Source: Lytechinus variegatus
Taxonomy: Eukaryota > Echinodermata > Echinoidea > Temnopleuroida > Toxopneustidae
Assembly (NCBI RefSeq): GCF_018143015.1
Contig: NC_054748.1
Location: 11,212,967-11,276,966, forward strand
Length of the DNA: 64,000 nucleotides
Direction: 5' to 3'
Both the position numbers and the translations under genes were made by a program. The notes beneath the pieces were generated by a model. That model worked only from the letters and a program-made list of their open reading frames with translations, did no database searches and was not told the origin of the DNA. Of this stretch, positions 36,574-51,000 are shown one piece after another. Each line of letters opens with the position of its first letter. Within the stretch, counting starts at the first letter, position 1.

Positions 36574-39171
36574 ATGGCTACGACGTTACCGTCATTAGAA
36601 GGTATGTTACTTATATGTTTTTATTAATTATCAATGGTTGAAATACTGTTTTTATCTTTCATATTCGACACATTCGTTGGAGATATATCGTGAGCATATA
36701 CTGCAACTCCTTTCGTTCACGGTTTTCTCATACAGCAATATAAGTTTAAAGTTTAAACATACATATCTTAATCTTTTATTAAATATTTTGGTATATGCTA
36801 GATCATTTATGCATCATGTTACTGACAAGTTGTACTTTTTTAATTGATGTCACTTTCTAAGTCTTTTTTTTTACAATAGTATCCCATTCATGCCATTTGA
36901 GCCCAAATGAGATGGGGTTAAATCTCCATCCCCCATCGTTTTAAGGATATGTACTGTGTGTTCTTGATTGATTTTTGTATAGGCCTGCATGAAGCTTATC
37001 CTGATGCAAATCTTTCATTTAGAATAAAATTTAAAAAAAACTCTCTTTTTTCCAGCTCTTCTTGGGAAGGAAAAGAAGAGTAATGTCTCGTTTGGAACGA
37101 CTGCAGACCGACCTCTCTTCCCAGCAAGCTTACCAGTAAATAGAATAGGAAATGGTATGGCCTTAGACACAAAGCCAAACAGGGGGCCAGGATCTTACAA
37201 TAATGCTGAGGTAAATATTCAATTAATGAGGAGTTGATGGTGATCATGAAAATATATTATCATATTAATAAAAATATATTATTATTGTTGTTGCTGTAAT
37301 TAATATTATCATTATTGTAATTATTGTTATTATTATCATTGTTATTACTATTAATGTTGTTGTTATTATTATCATTTTTGTTATTAGTATTGTTATTATT
37401 ATTATTATGTCGTTAATATTAATGTTATGTCATTGCTATATTAGAAGGAGAATATGCCAACAATGTTTATTCCAGTTTTCCATTGATATAAAAAAAATGA
37501 ATTTATATGTTCTTCTTTTCATCATTTTTTTAGAAACAGCACTTCATTGCATTATAAATGTTGACAACCACATGATGTGATTTCCATTTTTTCATAGTTA
37601 CCAAGAAAATTTATATATTCCTGTTATTTGTTATTTTGACAGAAAACCACATCAATGTATCATGTTGAGAACCAGATAACAAGCAAAAATGGTTACACAA
37701 TGGGAGCAAGAACAGGGCCAAGGATACGAAAAGAATTTCAAGTAAGTATTCCTCTACTTAATTGTAGAAATGTTCAGAAAGAGACTTCAAGAGTTTGCTC
37801 TTACTTTTTGTCAATAATCTTGTACAATAACGTAAAAATTACTGATTGTGATTTTGTACACGGTCAGTTCCCCCTTTCCCATACACACTTTCAAAATTAT
37901 TCCCCAGGCACATGTTACACATGAACAAAGATGAATAAGAAGAGAAGTGAAAAAATTAAGAAATTTACATTTCAGTATCTTTTCTTCAACTGATTGAAAG
38001 TAATCTTTATCTTAATCAGTGTTTCAACTGTTTAATTCACATGTGAAAGCATGTAGACTAATGATTTAATGCCTCTTGTTGTCCCTCCAGACCAAGACAC
38101 CTTGTCCAACTACCTATCAAACTAAATGGTCTGTTCCAAGGACCTTTGAACCCTCCAATAAGCCATTTGAAGTCGGAGCAAACAGATTTTACAGGAACAC
38201 GGTCGACCCAGAGTTAACACCAGGGTGAGTGTTATGTTAACCTTTTTTAATAACTGATAGTTACATGTAATCATGTATTCCACTACAAAGAACAATATGC
38301 TCTTTGAAATTTAAGCAAATTGTTATGGCCAATAATTTAACAACTGTTTAAACTTTTAAACATGTTTGCTATTTCAAATAAATTGTTTTAACTTTCAAAT
38401 AAGTTGCAAAAAAGTTTTAAAATCATTTAATAATTTAAACTTTGGAATGATGATCTTAAATGACGTGCTTAGAATTTTAAACACTGTTTGTGCTGTACAC
38501 ATTAACATTTAATACACTCAGAAATTTCCAAAAGATCTCTCTCACATAAGATCAAACTTAAAAAAAAATTAAGTAATTATTAGTCTCTCTTTATTCACAA
38601 TTTACATTAGGGTCTATGTGGATGAAGTCTAGATTCCATATTTGTTGGGTTTTTTTGTCTCTTAGATTATGTCTACTCTTCGTGTGAGTGAAGAGTATCA
38701 TCGGTTACAAGCACATTGAAAAAGTGAAAAATAGTTTTTAAGAATGAAGAATATTATTTTATTACTCTATTTTCTTTTTTCGCCCATACTGAATCACCTC
38801 TGTCTCAATTTGCAATATTATTTTTTTAAATGCAACTTTGATATATTTTGATATTGTATATAACATGCAAAGTCTAAACAATATCTTCATTTCAACTTTC
38901 CCAATTATTCCCATGATTCACATAAGTATTTCTTCTGCTTTTCCTTTTTTTGGAAAACAGAGCTGGAACGTACGAACACAACGTGCCAAGAAACAGGAAG
39001 GTAGCTTATCATGGAACATTTGGAGGTCCCCAGCTTCTAAAGATCCCGCCAAACGATGGCGTCTTAATGCCAGAAGATTGCAAAGGAACAACGCAAAAGA
39101 GCCGCCTCATGACGTATAAGGAGAAGAGGAAATTTGCAATCCGAGAAGCGTACCTGAGTTTATACTATTGA
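36574..39171 (+). CDS. PIFO: pitchfork, ciliary protein
   Basis: In mouse, pitchfork acts at the base of primary and nodal cilia, in cilium disassembly. Five coding exons join in phase: 36574-36601, 37056-37210, 37643-37741, 38091-38224 and 38961-39171, giving 208 residues (mammalian protein about 190). Shared marks are a start with FGTTADRPLFPAS, a proline-glycine motif NRGPGSYNNAE, GYTMGARTGPR, a second motif TPGAGTYEHN, and the very end AYLSLYY, which matches the mammalian C-terminus YLSLYYN. The PG-SY/TY motifs are typical of microtubule-associated ciliary proteins. The ATG at 36574 is followed within 28 bases by a good donor. Complete and apparently intact. Confidence 0.9.
37262..37420. 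repeat. ATT/GTT microsatellite in PIFO intron 2
   Basis: Irregular run of ATT, GTT and ATC triplets. Confidence 0.8.
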
Positions 39172-40080
39172 AGATGAATCTATTTTTATAAAGACAATTT
39201 ATACAGAGACTTCAATGCTGTTGGAAGCGATGACTATTATTTTGCTTTGTGGAGCTGCAATATTCTCCTTAGTTTCTCCAGTATTTGCTTTTATTGTTCA
39301 GGCGAGAATCTTTTTCAGAGAGCTCCTGAATTGTGCCACCCTTGTGGTCTATGTACTCCTCCAAAGTGTTAGGACTTGGTAACCTAAACTTGGTTTACTT
39401 CACTCTTTTAATCGTTATATTTTTTCCATTATTGTAACTTTATTCTGGCTGGTACAGATAAATTACAGTACCCAGTATTTTCAGGTGGAATGATTTATAT
39501 TTTGTGTAAACACTTTAAACAAAAAAAAGTTCATTGCTGCATTTAATCATTGAGGATGCAACCCTACAAAAACTATTCTAGTTTGTATTCAATATACTTT
39601 TTTTTTACAATGACATCAATTGTCAAGCATACTTTGAAATTAATACAATATTACAATGAATTCATTACAATCACATTTGTTTTTTTGGTCTTGTTAATGT
39701 TGAAGAGTATAGTGTACAGTTCCAGCTATTAGCTGCAAGAGGAAGATATTTATCTTAGTTTCCTCAATCCGTCCTTCCGTTCTTTCTCTCTCTCCCTCTA
39801 TATTTACACCCTTCCCTCTCTCTCTCTCTCTTCCTCTTTATCTATCTTTCAATCACTCTGACTCAATTTTTTTCTTTCTCTCTCGCTCTCAAATCTCTCT
39901 CTTTCTTTTCACTCTTTTCCATCTGTTATTTCATTTTTTTCCTAAAAATATAATGTAAAATGTTATTTATCCTATGTAACATGTCAACCTGAAATGTACC
40001 TTTTTGAGTGATCAATTTGTACATACATTATAAGAATAATACAAATGTAATAAATGTTTACATACTAAACTCATAAAAAA
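39172..40080 (+). other. PIFO 3' untranslated region and flank
   Basis: A pyrimidine-rich CTCTCT stretch lies at 39765-39920. The first good AATAAA downstream is at 40049-40054, so the transcript may end near 40070. Confidence 0.5.
40049..40054 (+). terminator. candidate polyadenylation signal for PIFO
   Basis: AATAAA, 878 bp after the stop codon. Other weaker variants lie nearby. Confidence 0.45.
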
Positions 40081-40911
40081 TACAAATGCTTGAAATAGTG
40101 CTTGATTTTTACAGGATGTAAGTTTATTTCTGAAATATATGTTTGTATTGTGTAATTGTAAACCTACCAAGAAATAAGGTACAGGGGAAATCTTCTAAAG
40201 TCAACTCTCTCGTTAACAAAGAAATATGTTTGACAAGGGTGAAATGACACTTAGATAACAACACGTTTTGCATATTCTGGTCTGGAAAACTGCATTTACT
40301 TGGGTCATTATTATACTTAGAGAAGGTTGATTAATGCACATAATACTGTACAAAGGGCCATAAATATGTATTGTTGACCCTCCCCCCCCCCCTGAAAAAA
40401 AGTGTTATGTCATATACATAGTGGACCAAATCAATCAAATGCCCATTCCAGGATTTTCTTGCTTGGAAATGTCTTTTCATAATTTGATCAAACAAATGCT
40501 TTCAAGAATAATATTTTTTGCGAGTGAAATCATTTTTTTTTCATGAAAGCAGATGCTTGATAACATGCACCCTATTTCTTTTAATGTTTTGAATTTAGAC
40601 AGATTTAAATGATTTCCATTTGTAGCCAAATTCTGTTTTACAGAGCTGATTGAAAAGTTATGACCGATTTTACAAGCTTCTTGAATATTATCAGATAATA
40701 ACAATATAACTGCAAAGCATCAAAAGACTTAATTTTGACCCATCAATTGCTAAATAAAATGAAACATTTTCATCATTATATTCATTGTGATGTCATTCAA
40801 TCTTTCAAAAAGACTGCTAAAAATACAATTGAGACAATTACCACAACAAAACAAAGCAACAATATGGTTAGCTTTATAAATATATGAAATAAAAAGAAAG
40901 AAGTTCTTCAA
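40080..40911. other. intergenic stretch, nothing recognised
   Basis: AT-rich sequence with a short C run at 40381. No gene or repeat family could be supported. Confidence 0.4.
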
Positions 40912-41180
40912 TGTGGAGTGTTGTGGCCCAGTGGATTAGTCTCTGGACTTTGAAACAGAGGGTCATGGGTTCGAATCCCAGCCATGGTGTAATTTCCTTC
41001 AGCAAGAAACTGATCCACAATGTGCTGCACTCAACCCAGGTGAGGTAAATTGGTACCGGTAGGAAGTAATTCCTTAAGAAGCTGTGTGCGCTCTGAACGC
41101 CTAGCTTAGCCGGGTAATATAGGAGCGTCTTGAGCACCTAACAAGGTGGATATGTGCGCAATATAAATACCCCCTATATT
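40912..41180 (+). repeat. tRNA-derived SINE, second copy
   Basis: Starts TGTGGAGTGTTGTGGCCCAG, carries box B GGGTTCGAATCCC at about 40968, then CACTCAACCCAGGTGAGGTA and ends with GCGCAATATAAATACCCC. Same family as the copy at 5036-5335. Confidence 0.85.
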
Positions 41181-41456
41181 ATTCAATATCCACCGTTGAT
41201 TTATTTTTTCAATGTTTCACATTTGATGACATGAACGTTTGTGCATTACATATTTGCTGAGATCTCTTTACTCCAGAAAATTAAGGTTCATCAATATCAT
41301 TGATCATGATATGTTTTATAAAATTCTAAGTTATTTAATGTCTCAACATACACGACATTAATATAATAAACAAATTATAAAGATGAGAGGACTGCTGAAG
41401 TCCAAATAAATAAATTTAGGAACTTTGTCTTTCTGGGATTCAAAAGTTAAATAAAA

Positions 41457-41770
41457 TCAGCGAGAAATTGGTCCACAATATGCTGCACTCAACCCAGGTG
41501 AGGTAAATGAGTACTAGCAGGAAGTAATATAACGGTCAAAAATACTTTTACTAACGACGTACAAACTATTTCATACCACTTTTGCTATGTATAAACATCG
41601 GTCGTACAGCGATGGTAAAGGTGTTTGTAACTGTAGCTTAACTCCGTAACAGGTTGTGAGCACCAGAATCTGTAGTGTAGCTTAGCTAAGGTAATAAAGG
41701 AGTATCTGAGCACCTACTAAGGTGGATTTTGCACTATAGAGATACATTATATTATCATCCTTATTCTTAA
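41457..41770 (+). repeat. truncated, rearranged SINE of the same family
   Basis: Lacks the tRNA-like head. Begins at the body phrase GCACTCAACCCAGGTGAGGT, is interrupted by about 100 unrelated bases, and resumes with the tail part TGAGCACCTACTAAGGTGGA. Confidence 0.65.
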
Positions 41771-41865
41771 TATAACAGAAGTCACTCAATCAAGCAGGAG
41801 CCGAGTAAAGCATGATTTTCAATTTCTGTTTTTAACATAACATTCTTGGGAATATAGTTCTGGCC

Positions 41866-42092
41866 TGGGGTGGGGGTAGGTATCACTAAGCAATCATCGA
41901 TTGTTGGAGCCTCAGATGCACATCTTTCTTCTTGTTATCAAAACCTTTCATGAACTTTGGAGGACATAGAGAATGATGATTGGAAGGAGGATGGGGTGCT
42001 ATCACTAGTTTCACTTCTTTTTACCAAAACTTTGCATAAAGTTTGAGAATATCCTGGGGAATGGAGACTGGGTAGGGGCAGGGTGGGTATCA
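41866..42092. repeat. degenerate repeats around the EIF3M stop codon
   Basis: The phrase GGGTATCACTAAGTCATCAT, which contains the stop codon of EIF3M on the minus strand, recurs in worn form as GGTATCACTAAGCAATCATC near 41878. A fainter third copy lies near 41997. Between them are repeated phrases like TATCAAAACCTTTCATGAAC. Looks like an old local multiplication of the gene's 3' end. Confidence 0.5.
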
Positions 42093-45000
42093 CTAAGTCA
42101 TCATTTGCTGCTGTAGACTATCAAGTCTGCCTTCTACTTGGGAGAGGTTGTTTTGCCAGTTGACCAGATGCTCTCGAAGTTGCTGCCATTGCTGACGACC
42201 AAACGTCCGATGCGTCACAAAGCTACAGAGAAATTATATATCATATGAATTACACTCTCAAGATGAATATTAACTTTGAGCGTTCAATGTAAAAATAAAT
42301 AACATATGATGATGATAATAATAACATTGATGCAGTACCATCTTATCTCAAATATATTCTATTCCAAGATCCAGTATTTTTTTCATTCTTGGTGGACAAA
42401 ATTTTAATAAACAGAAATTTGTATACAATAAATGCACAAGAATAAGAGGGGATATGACATCATCACCTTTCTCATTGCATATTCATGAAGAAATGCACAA
42501 AACTATTTCACTACAATAATGGAAAACTTCCAAATTCATAATTTTGTAATTTCTTGTCTTATATTGATGAAATTTTCAGTGTGGTGTTTGTCTGATTTTA
42601 CTTTTCTGTTCAAATCATAGTATTTTCAGCCTAGAGTAACCCCTTTCATGATGCCCAAAGTAGACTATCAGTGTCTGACATATCAGCTGTTTGTGACAAT
42701 ATGGATTTTATTAAAGATTATACACCAGGAAGAGTTACTCTAAGTGCACCTGTTCTACCTTTAAAAAAGATCTCTAATTCTTTCCTGACACTCACCTGAC
42801 ATTGACTTTGTTCTGGAGCTGATCAATCTTTGCCTTTGCCATCTTGGATTTTACAACTGAAAAAAGAAGGAATTAAAATAAGAAATATATATACAGAGAA
42901 TACAATCACTTGTAAAGATTGATGGGATCTTCACGTCTATGAGACACAATGATCTCAGAATACAATCACTTGTAAAGAATGATGGTATCTTTACATCTAT
43001 GAGACACTATGATATCAGAATACAATCACTTGTAAGGAATGATGGTATCTTTACGTCTATTAGACACTATGATATCAGAATACAATCACTAGTAAAGAAT
43101 GATGGTATCTTTACATCTATGAGACACTATGTTGTCAGAATACATTAAATTGTTCAGGTTGATTGGCTGCCTTTATGCTACTGAGCCGTGATGCAAAATG
43201 TGTTTGTTGCATGGTACATGAGATTCTTCAGTGGAGGCATGGCAAATCTGTTTAGTGATGGTTTTACATAACGTTCAAGCCCCAGAAAGACAATGATCTT
43301 GACTCTATTTCAAGTAGTATGTTGCAGTTCATCATATCCATCTCAGATAACAGGCATTTCATTCAAATATCAAAATTACAATACAGTAAAAAAAAAAAAG
43401 TGGGGAAATCATATGCCAGGACAAAATGGCAAAAACATCATTTACTTTTGCATTTACCATTAAATTGGAATATTATTACATTAAATAGAATGTGCATGAG
43501 GGGAAAATAATTGTTGCAAATTTGAGGAATGGACGCTGATCCTTACCATCAATTACGAATCCCTCAACGTCATCTTCTGACATCTTGAGTTCTTGCTGAA
43601 GTGTATCAAAGCTGATCTCTTTCACGTCGACTGCCATTCCCATAAAGGTCAATATCCTCATCTTCTTTATCATTGCATCATGGGAGAGACCTGCAAAAGA
43701 GTGAAATAGTAAGATATTCCATGAAAATGAAGTTCTCTTATTCAATATCATTATTCTATTCAATCGCATGTATATTCTTGTTTTCTTAAATATTATCTGG
43801 AAGAGATCTGCAGTTATGTGAATTATTAAAAATAAGTCATGAAAATGATGTTCTATTAAATAGCAAGACAATATATTCTCTTTTCCTTCATCATTGTATG
43901 AGAGAGATATGCAGTAATCTGAAAAAGAAATATTTCATGAAAATTCCAGTCTCCTATCAAAAAGCAAGACAATATATTCTTTCTTTCTTCATCATTGTGA
44001 TGAAAGTAATCTACAGTTCAAAGTATAAATTTGAAACACCCAATGGGTTAGGCGCATCTAATTAAACTCACCTAATCCTTTGATGAAATCCTGGTTTGAA
44101 TTGAAGAAGTTCATGTAATCATCTAACCTCCCAGACACAAATATTGTCAAGAGCTGAAGGATTAAAGAGACACAAGTCAAATTTTTAGAATACTGAAGTG
44201 ACGCTGTCTTCAAGCTGTAGAAGATTTTAGATAATGCATTTTCAGATATTTTCTTTCTGAAAGTGACTTCAATTGTATAAACTGTGAAAGAATCATATCA
44301 TCAGGAAATCATCTTTTATTATTCAATAATTACAAATATCCAAAGAATTCTGGTCAAAACGTACTTTGCACTGATGATTTTATAAGTCTGATTTTTTTTT
44401 TTGTGACTAAAAGCCCATAACACAAAGCTTGGCAATTATTGTACAACGCTTTTCACAATTGATTGCATTGACTAAAATGTACAGTTAATCTTGAAAATCA
44501 AGCATACAAATAAATTTATGGCAACACAAAAGTGTTTTTATAGCAGACCTGATTGGTTTCCAAGGTCCATTAACACAAAGGTTAGAGATTATTTATGTTG
44601 ATAAGAATGTTTTATCATTAGAAAAAAATAAAAGTATGCAGCTCTGAGCATTTCACTTAAAAACTGATAAATTTCCATGGCAACTCACATCATGAATCCT
44701 CTCTCCCTCCAAGAACTTGACCGGTCTGAGGGTGAGGAGGTGGTCAAAGAGGTAGACCTGAGGGTCAGCGATGGCGTTGACGATACATCGGTTAGCCTCA
44801 TCACGAGCCTGTGAGGCATTATCTTCTGTGTAGGTGCCTAAAAGCTCAACCATTACAATACTGGCTTCATCACTAAGACAGGGGATAAGGGAAGAGATTT
44901 GATTTGACTTATTTTATTTAAACATGGTAAAAAGCCCTCGATCAGCCAATGTCGGGTTTTCAGAGAGGCCGTGCAATATACAAACAATATAAAGAATAAC

Positions 45001-48000
45001 AAATCATAACAAAGTAAAATAAGTAAAATAAAAATCTATATAGAGAGATTTGAATAATTCCCTTTCTAACTAAAGTCTGCACATAACATATTAAATCAAT
45101 CAGGAAAAATTATGATTATTCACAATCTGAATGGCCAAATATTTTCATTCAAATAAATTTTGGCCAACAAAAAAACAACAAAGTTTTCATCACAGAAATT
45201 CCCCACCAATTAGCATACATGCAAAAATAACAGATTACTGAAATTCTGATCTGAAGTTAAAGACTTTACATTAAAACTTGACAATAATACACTCAAAAGG
45301 TAGTACTAAGTAGTACTGAATTAGACATTCAATGCTCTCAAAATTAAGTGAAAACTTGCAACTGATCAATTTTCAATATAAGTACTTAACCAGCAATCAA
45401 AAGCTAATTTAGAACTACTTTGAATGTGTTTGGCTCATAGAGGTCTTTGGAAGAGTATACAACTGACTAGCAAATATGGATTTTTTTTTTTCGATGTCTC
45501 CTTGGTCTTTAGTCTTGTTTCCAGACTTTAATATTTACCTCTGTTTGCTTTCTTTGAGTCCTTCATACAGCAATCTGTAGACATTGTTGATTCTATCTCG
45601 ATTCAATTCCCATTGAACCGTCCACTTCTTAACCTACAGATAAGAAACGAAAAATGGTAAAATTCTAAAAATTATTCCTTGTTTTTCTGAATGAAAAATT
45701 GAAGAAATAATATCCACATTTGAACATTCCCTTTTTTGATTGTCTAAAATACAAAAAGGAAAACACCCAAACTTCTCTAACTTTTTTTTTCAAAGACTAT
45801 CTGAATTAATCTACTGTTGGATAATTTTGATTTGATTCTATTGAAGTTTGTCTAAATAGAAGATTAAAAAAGAAATACTATTGCACAAGAAGAAATAAAT
45901 GGTTTATTGGGTATAAAACTTATTATGTAATGCTGTAGTCCAATGACTAATAAATTGTTGAGAACTTGATTTCACTCAAGAAAGAATCACAGGTTGAACG
46001 TTAAGATATGTATAACTTTTTATAGATAGTTCTTTGGACCTGATGTTGTCATAATGAAATGATTAAAAGTGGCCCATAATTGCCAAATAATAAACCATGA
46101 TTAAAATAAAAAGTAGAAAGTTTGTACATTAAAAGCTAAATAAATATGAATTAACACTGTTCTTAAATCTGTCCAGGTTGGGAGTTAACTATATAGCTTT
46201 ATGAATCACCACCACCAAGGTCAACAACCATCTGAAACTCACCTTGTCGAGATCTGTGACGACTTGGTCAATGTTTTCATATTTAGCAGCAACTCTTAAC
46301 ATACCACAGTAAACATGGTAGGCAAGGGGATTTGTCTCTCCTACACCATGGAATAAACTATTCAAACTGGAAAGGGAAACACACAGAAATCAAGAATAAA
46401 TTGTGAGGTAGGGGAGAAACATAAGATAAGGGCAAATCAACCTTCAAATGTCATAATGGCTTCAACAAAACAGAACTAATTAGTTGCTTTCCTGCTGAAT
46501 AAAAGGCTTGATTGGGAGGTTGATTGGAAGAATGTAAGTAGCCACTTTGTAGCAAATAGTCCCCCCCCCCCGGATCTAAGCCAGATTAGAGAGAGATAAT
46601 ATCTAGAGTGGAATATGAAATGAGAGATAACAAAATGACAACTTACAGATTAAATCACCATTTTAACAAATATATGGAAAATGTACATGAAAATGGGGTT
46701 GAATGACAACTTGCAGATAAGATCAATAATTAAGAAGTGGATATTGACATGAAAACTTTTACAAATGACAACTCACATTTTAATTCTTATGTACGACTGT
46801 TCAGCTGTGCCTGATTTGGTGATGTGTTCACTAAGTTTTGGGACGAGTTTTTCCATCGTTTCTGGCGGGAAGTAGATTAGAAGAGACAGGATACTGTTGA
46901 AAACACCTTCAATTTCTGTAAAAAGAAAAGAGAATGAAAACATCCTAACAGATAATTCAGAGTTGACGGTTCGTGGAACATTCAGCAATCAATCGCGATT
47001 ACTATACTGTAGTTTGTTGTTCCTTGATATCAATAGTCGCTACCAGTCAGCCATCTTTATCTCTCTCTTACCTGTAAAAACTAGAGAATACATTCAGTTG
47101 ACCAGATCTATTGTTCTCTGGATTTTGCAAGTAATAGTGAGTTAAAGATAGCTGACTGGTAGTGTATATGTGTAAAATGATGAATTAAATGAATTTTATT
47201 ACCACTTAGGGATATACAATCATTTAGACTGTGGGATGGACAAGGAAAATGTCTCTAGTTTTTCATTTCCGTAGGGCGGCAAATACAACCACGGTTCTTG
47301 GACATGATAATGTGTAAAATATTATGAGTGAATACATGCAACATGTTGCCATCGGTAAATTCTGCTCCTGACCTCAAAATTAAAATAATAATATGCAAAA
47401 TCATACCATTGACTCGACTGGAAATTCCGCCATTCACCCTTTGTGTTAAGGACTTCCGCGAACGCGCGCGTGTACAATGCATGTAACCTCGTTCGCGTTT
47501 ATTTTTTTTTATTCGCTGTACATGATATACGTTATATACAGAATATACGATGGCAGATAAGATTGAAGGAATTCAGTAGCTTTTAATTGTAATTGCAAAT
47601 TTGTTACTATAACAAGTTTTTTTAATGAAATAGACCCCTGGTCTGAACTACACATATCCTTACCATTCACGTCAGGTAGTTTCCAGACGACTCCTACATT
47701 ATCTATGATTGATTCCAGGTCTAATTCTAGTCCTTCCTCGCTCATCGTCTCTGAGATGTCCGCTCCCTTTTCTTTCAGAAATGACCTCAGCTCCCCAGCC
47801 TGAAAGACATAAAAAAAATTATCGCGTATTGGTATTGAGCACTGACGTTATGAACTCAGTAAGGTAATCCTGCTTACCTTGGTAGTAGAGACGAGAGACA
47901 TCACCGGTATCCGACGACGAAGTTCCTTGTAGCTCTAAATCTCTGGTATAATCTCTTGTAGTGGTCTCAGTAAATGGTCTCTTGAAATGGTCTCTGCCGT

Positions 48001-51000
48001 GGCCCGGCGTGGCAGCTCTTTATATACGGGGCTGCCGGGCCTACGGCTGACTGGGCAGCAAGGGCTATTGATCGGGGGAAACCAGGGGAATCAGGGGCAG
48101 GGTCTCCTGCCCTACAATGTAATCTTACCGATTACTATATTCCCCCCAACCAACAAAAACCAGGCCCATCTTAAAATCCGTTTAAAAACTTGACACAGTC
48201 TGTTAATAAAAACTGCAAATCTTGCCATATATTAAAAATTGTAAATGACATAGGCCTATCTTCATCATGTACATGTATCATGTCCGTCTCGATAAAATGC
48301 AATGAGTACTGAATAATCATTGATCGACTATTCTACTTCTACATCAGTATATGCCCTAGCACAAGTATATTTTGATGAACATTACAATACACAACTCGAG
48401 GGCGTATGCAGTGAGAAATATTGGAGAATGGACAGCATACATGCACATCTGGGATTACCCAATGAGATTCAACTTTCAAGAATGGCCACAATAAATAGTT
48501 CACAATAAAATGATCTTTATTCTGAAAGTCACTGTCTACTTACTATTTATAATTCATGATTTCAAAATGATTACATGAATGATCAGTGTCTCATTAATGC
48601 GACTCAATGTATAATGTGTTTTGTTTTTCGTCTGAACAGGTAAGGACCTAGTGAACCTCTTGGGTAAACCCATACATTTAAAAAGTAACTACAGTTAAAA
48701 TAGAGGAAGGACCTTATTCATATTTAGCAAATTAAATTCTATTTCCTTTGTTTACTTCAAGGGCAATGCAGTATTTAAAAGGTAAGTGTAAACACAAAAC
48801 TATATAGCATTTGAACAATTGGCGGTCCGACATATAAAGCCACTTAAATGTTTCGCGAAAGTAATGTTGCCACATTGAATTTCAGAAGATGATTCATTAT
48901 GATTTGCTAAAATATTCAAACTGTCCGCAATCTCCTTTGTAAATTTTGTCCTCATAATATTAAAGTGGGACAATTGGTACTTCTGGTTAATGCACATCAA
49001 GTAAAACATCAAAATGTTTTCTGACTTGTTGAGGTACACGTTTTGACATGTGCATAATGCTAGAAAGACATAAAATTCAAAGAATAAAGTCCTATCCCCA
49101 TATATATATATAATAAATTTATAAAAAATAGTTGCAACAGCAAAAGGCAATTGGTTTACAACATAAGCAAAGTATAAGAATATTTCATTTATCTTGATAA
49201 AGTGTTAGGGATATCATTGCAAAATGTGTAATGTTTACTGTCATAGTTGTTATTTTATTATAATCACCTTCCAAATAAACTTACACTCAGGCCTAAATGA
49301 CCTAAGGGGGGAAGTCCTTTAACTGCATGCAGGTATGTGCCAGAATTTGAGGCATTTGATTGAATGCAAACTAATGCAATTTTAATGTAATTCAAGTAAT
49401 TTGGAGCACTGAAAAAGACATCTTGTTTGTTGTGCCCTGAAGTAAATCCTAAAATCTGGCTGTCATAGAATATTGCAATGAAAACCCATTCTACTTTATC
49501 TTAACACTTCTCTACTTTATCTTAACACTTCTCCCTCTCCCTTTCATCTTTTTTTTTTTCAGGTGGTGGCCATGGAGGTAGCAGCCAAGGGGTGCAAGAG
49601 AAGAATGGAGTATCCCCAAGGGAGAACAAGATATAGGCATACAAGAGAGTCCCATCTCCATCATGAGATGTGGAGGGTCTACCTTGCATCCCAAGTGCAT
49701 CCCTAATCGTCTGCTGGCCATACATGTACATGTTCAACTGTTTCAATTGATCACAATTATCTGCCGGAAACATTGAAAAACTTCTACCCAGGCAGGAAGA
49801 GTTGTTATTTATGATAGTTGTGATCTTTGGCGACTTTGAAACAGGGGGAGAGGGTTGGTCCTTACATATTGGGATCGAGGTCGGACCCACTCCTCCGATC
49901 CCAGATCGTTTCCCTGACTTTGTTCAGATGTAATGGATACCGATTCATTAAGCAGGGTCTTGGGCTCAAAAGGACCAGGCTTTTCATTTCCATGGCAACA
50001 GACACTTTGACCTGGTGTTGATTGCACCAAAATCACAGGTTTCTCTAAATCCATGGAAGAAGTCTGATTCTTAGCAGCCTCAGGAAGACCCTTAGGGTTA
50101 CCCATGCTAGGTTCTTGTATTGTACTCCTTTCTGAAGTTAGTTGCTCTATTTTGGCTGTCAGGTATTCGACAGATGATTCTAGTGCGTCAAGTGCTTTAA
50201 GGCGATGAAGCACGAAGTCCATCTTGTATTCCAAAAGAGTAACTCGATTTTCAATTAGCCTATGATTGATAGAATTAGCACTAACTTTTTCAAGCATTTC
50301 TGACTGTTTAGAATGAGCTTCTGAGGGAGGGGGAAGTTGTTCGTTTTTCCCGCTCGGTCCCTTATCATGCTTATATTCTAATGAACTAGACTGTTTAGTT
50401 AGAGCTTCAGAGGGAGGGGGAAATTGTTTGTTTTCCCCACTCGGTCCCTTATATCCTAATGAACCTGGGGTTGCCCTGATCTGCTTGAGTGAGGAGGTGT
50501 GTGTAACAGAGGGCAAAGGTTTTGCTCTTTGACATGTTTGCTTTGGTTTTGAGGTTGCCACTGAGCTGACACCACTACTCACATCACTCTGGTATCCATT
50601 ACTAATTCCCTGAAGATGGGCAGATGAAGGGGAACGAGTATCCCTCAAACGCTCATGAGGTGATTGCGGGGTTAACCGTTTACAGTCTTCGACTGCCCAT
50701 TCTTCAGAAGATGAAGAAGCCCTTGAGTACCCACTGCTGTTTGAAGGACGAGAAGATGAAGGGGACCGAGTCTCACGCCTTTGATCATACTGATTATCAT
50801 AAAAGGATCGAGGGGGTGAACCATGGTGTCCTTCATTCTTCCGTACTCGGGAATGAGATGTGCTAGGGTGCTCTGTGCTTACTCGAGAATGGACGGGCGA
50901 AGGAGAGGGAGTGTTCCACCGGTGAGGATCAGAAAACGATCCTCGAGGGGAAGACTGCCTTTGGCCTTTACCCTTCCTTTCTGAGTAACGGATGGATGAA

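Noticed and set aside
38320-38500. Possible second mariner-type MITE with TTTAAACTTTTAAAC words in PIFO intron 4
   Set aside because: Words resemble the 58382 element, but no paired ends or TA duplication could be found.
42901-43146. CRISPR-like array
   Set aside because: Units are contiguous 60-bp repeats with no unique spacers, in a eukaryotic intron.
44880-45070. Repeat-like phrase CCCTCGATCAGCCAATGTCG in an EIF3M intron
   Set aside because: Looks like a known-type dispersed tail, but no second copy in this window supports it.
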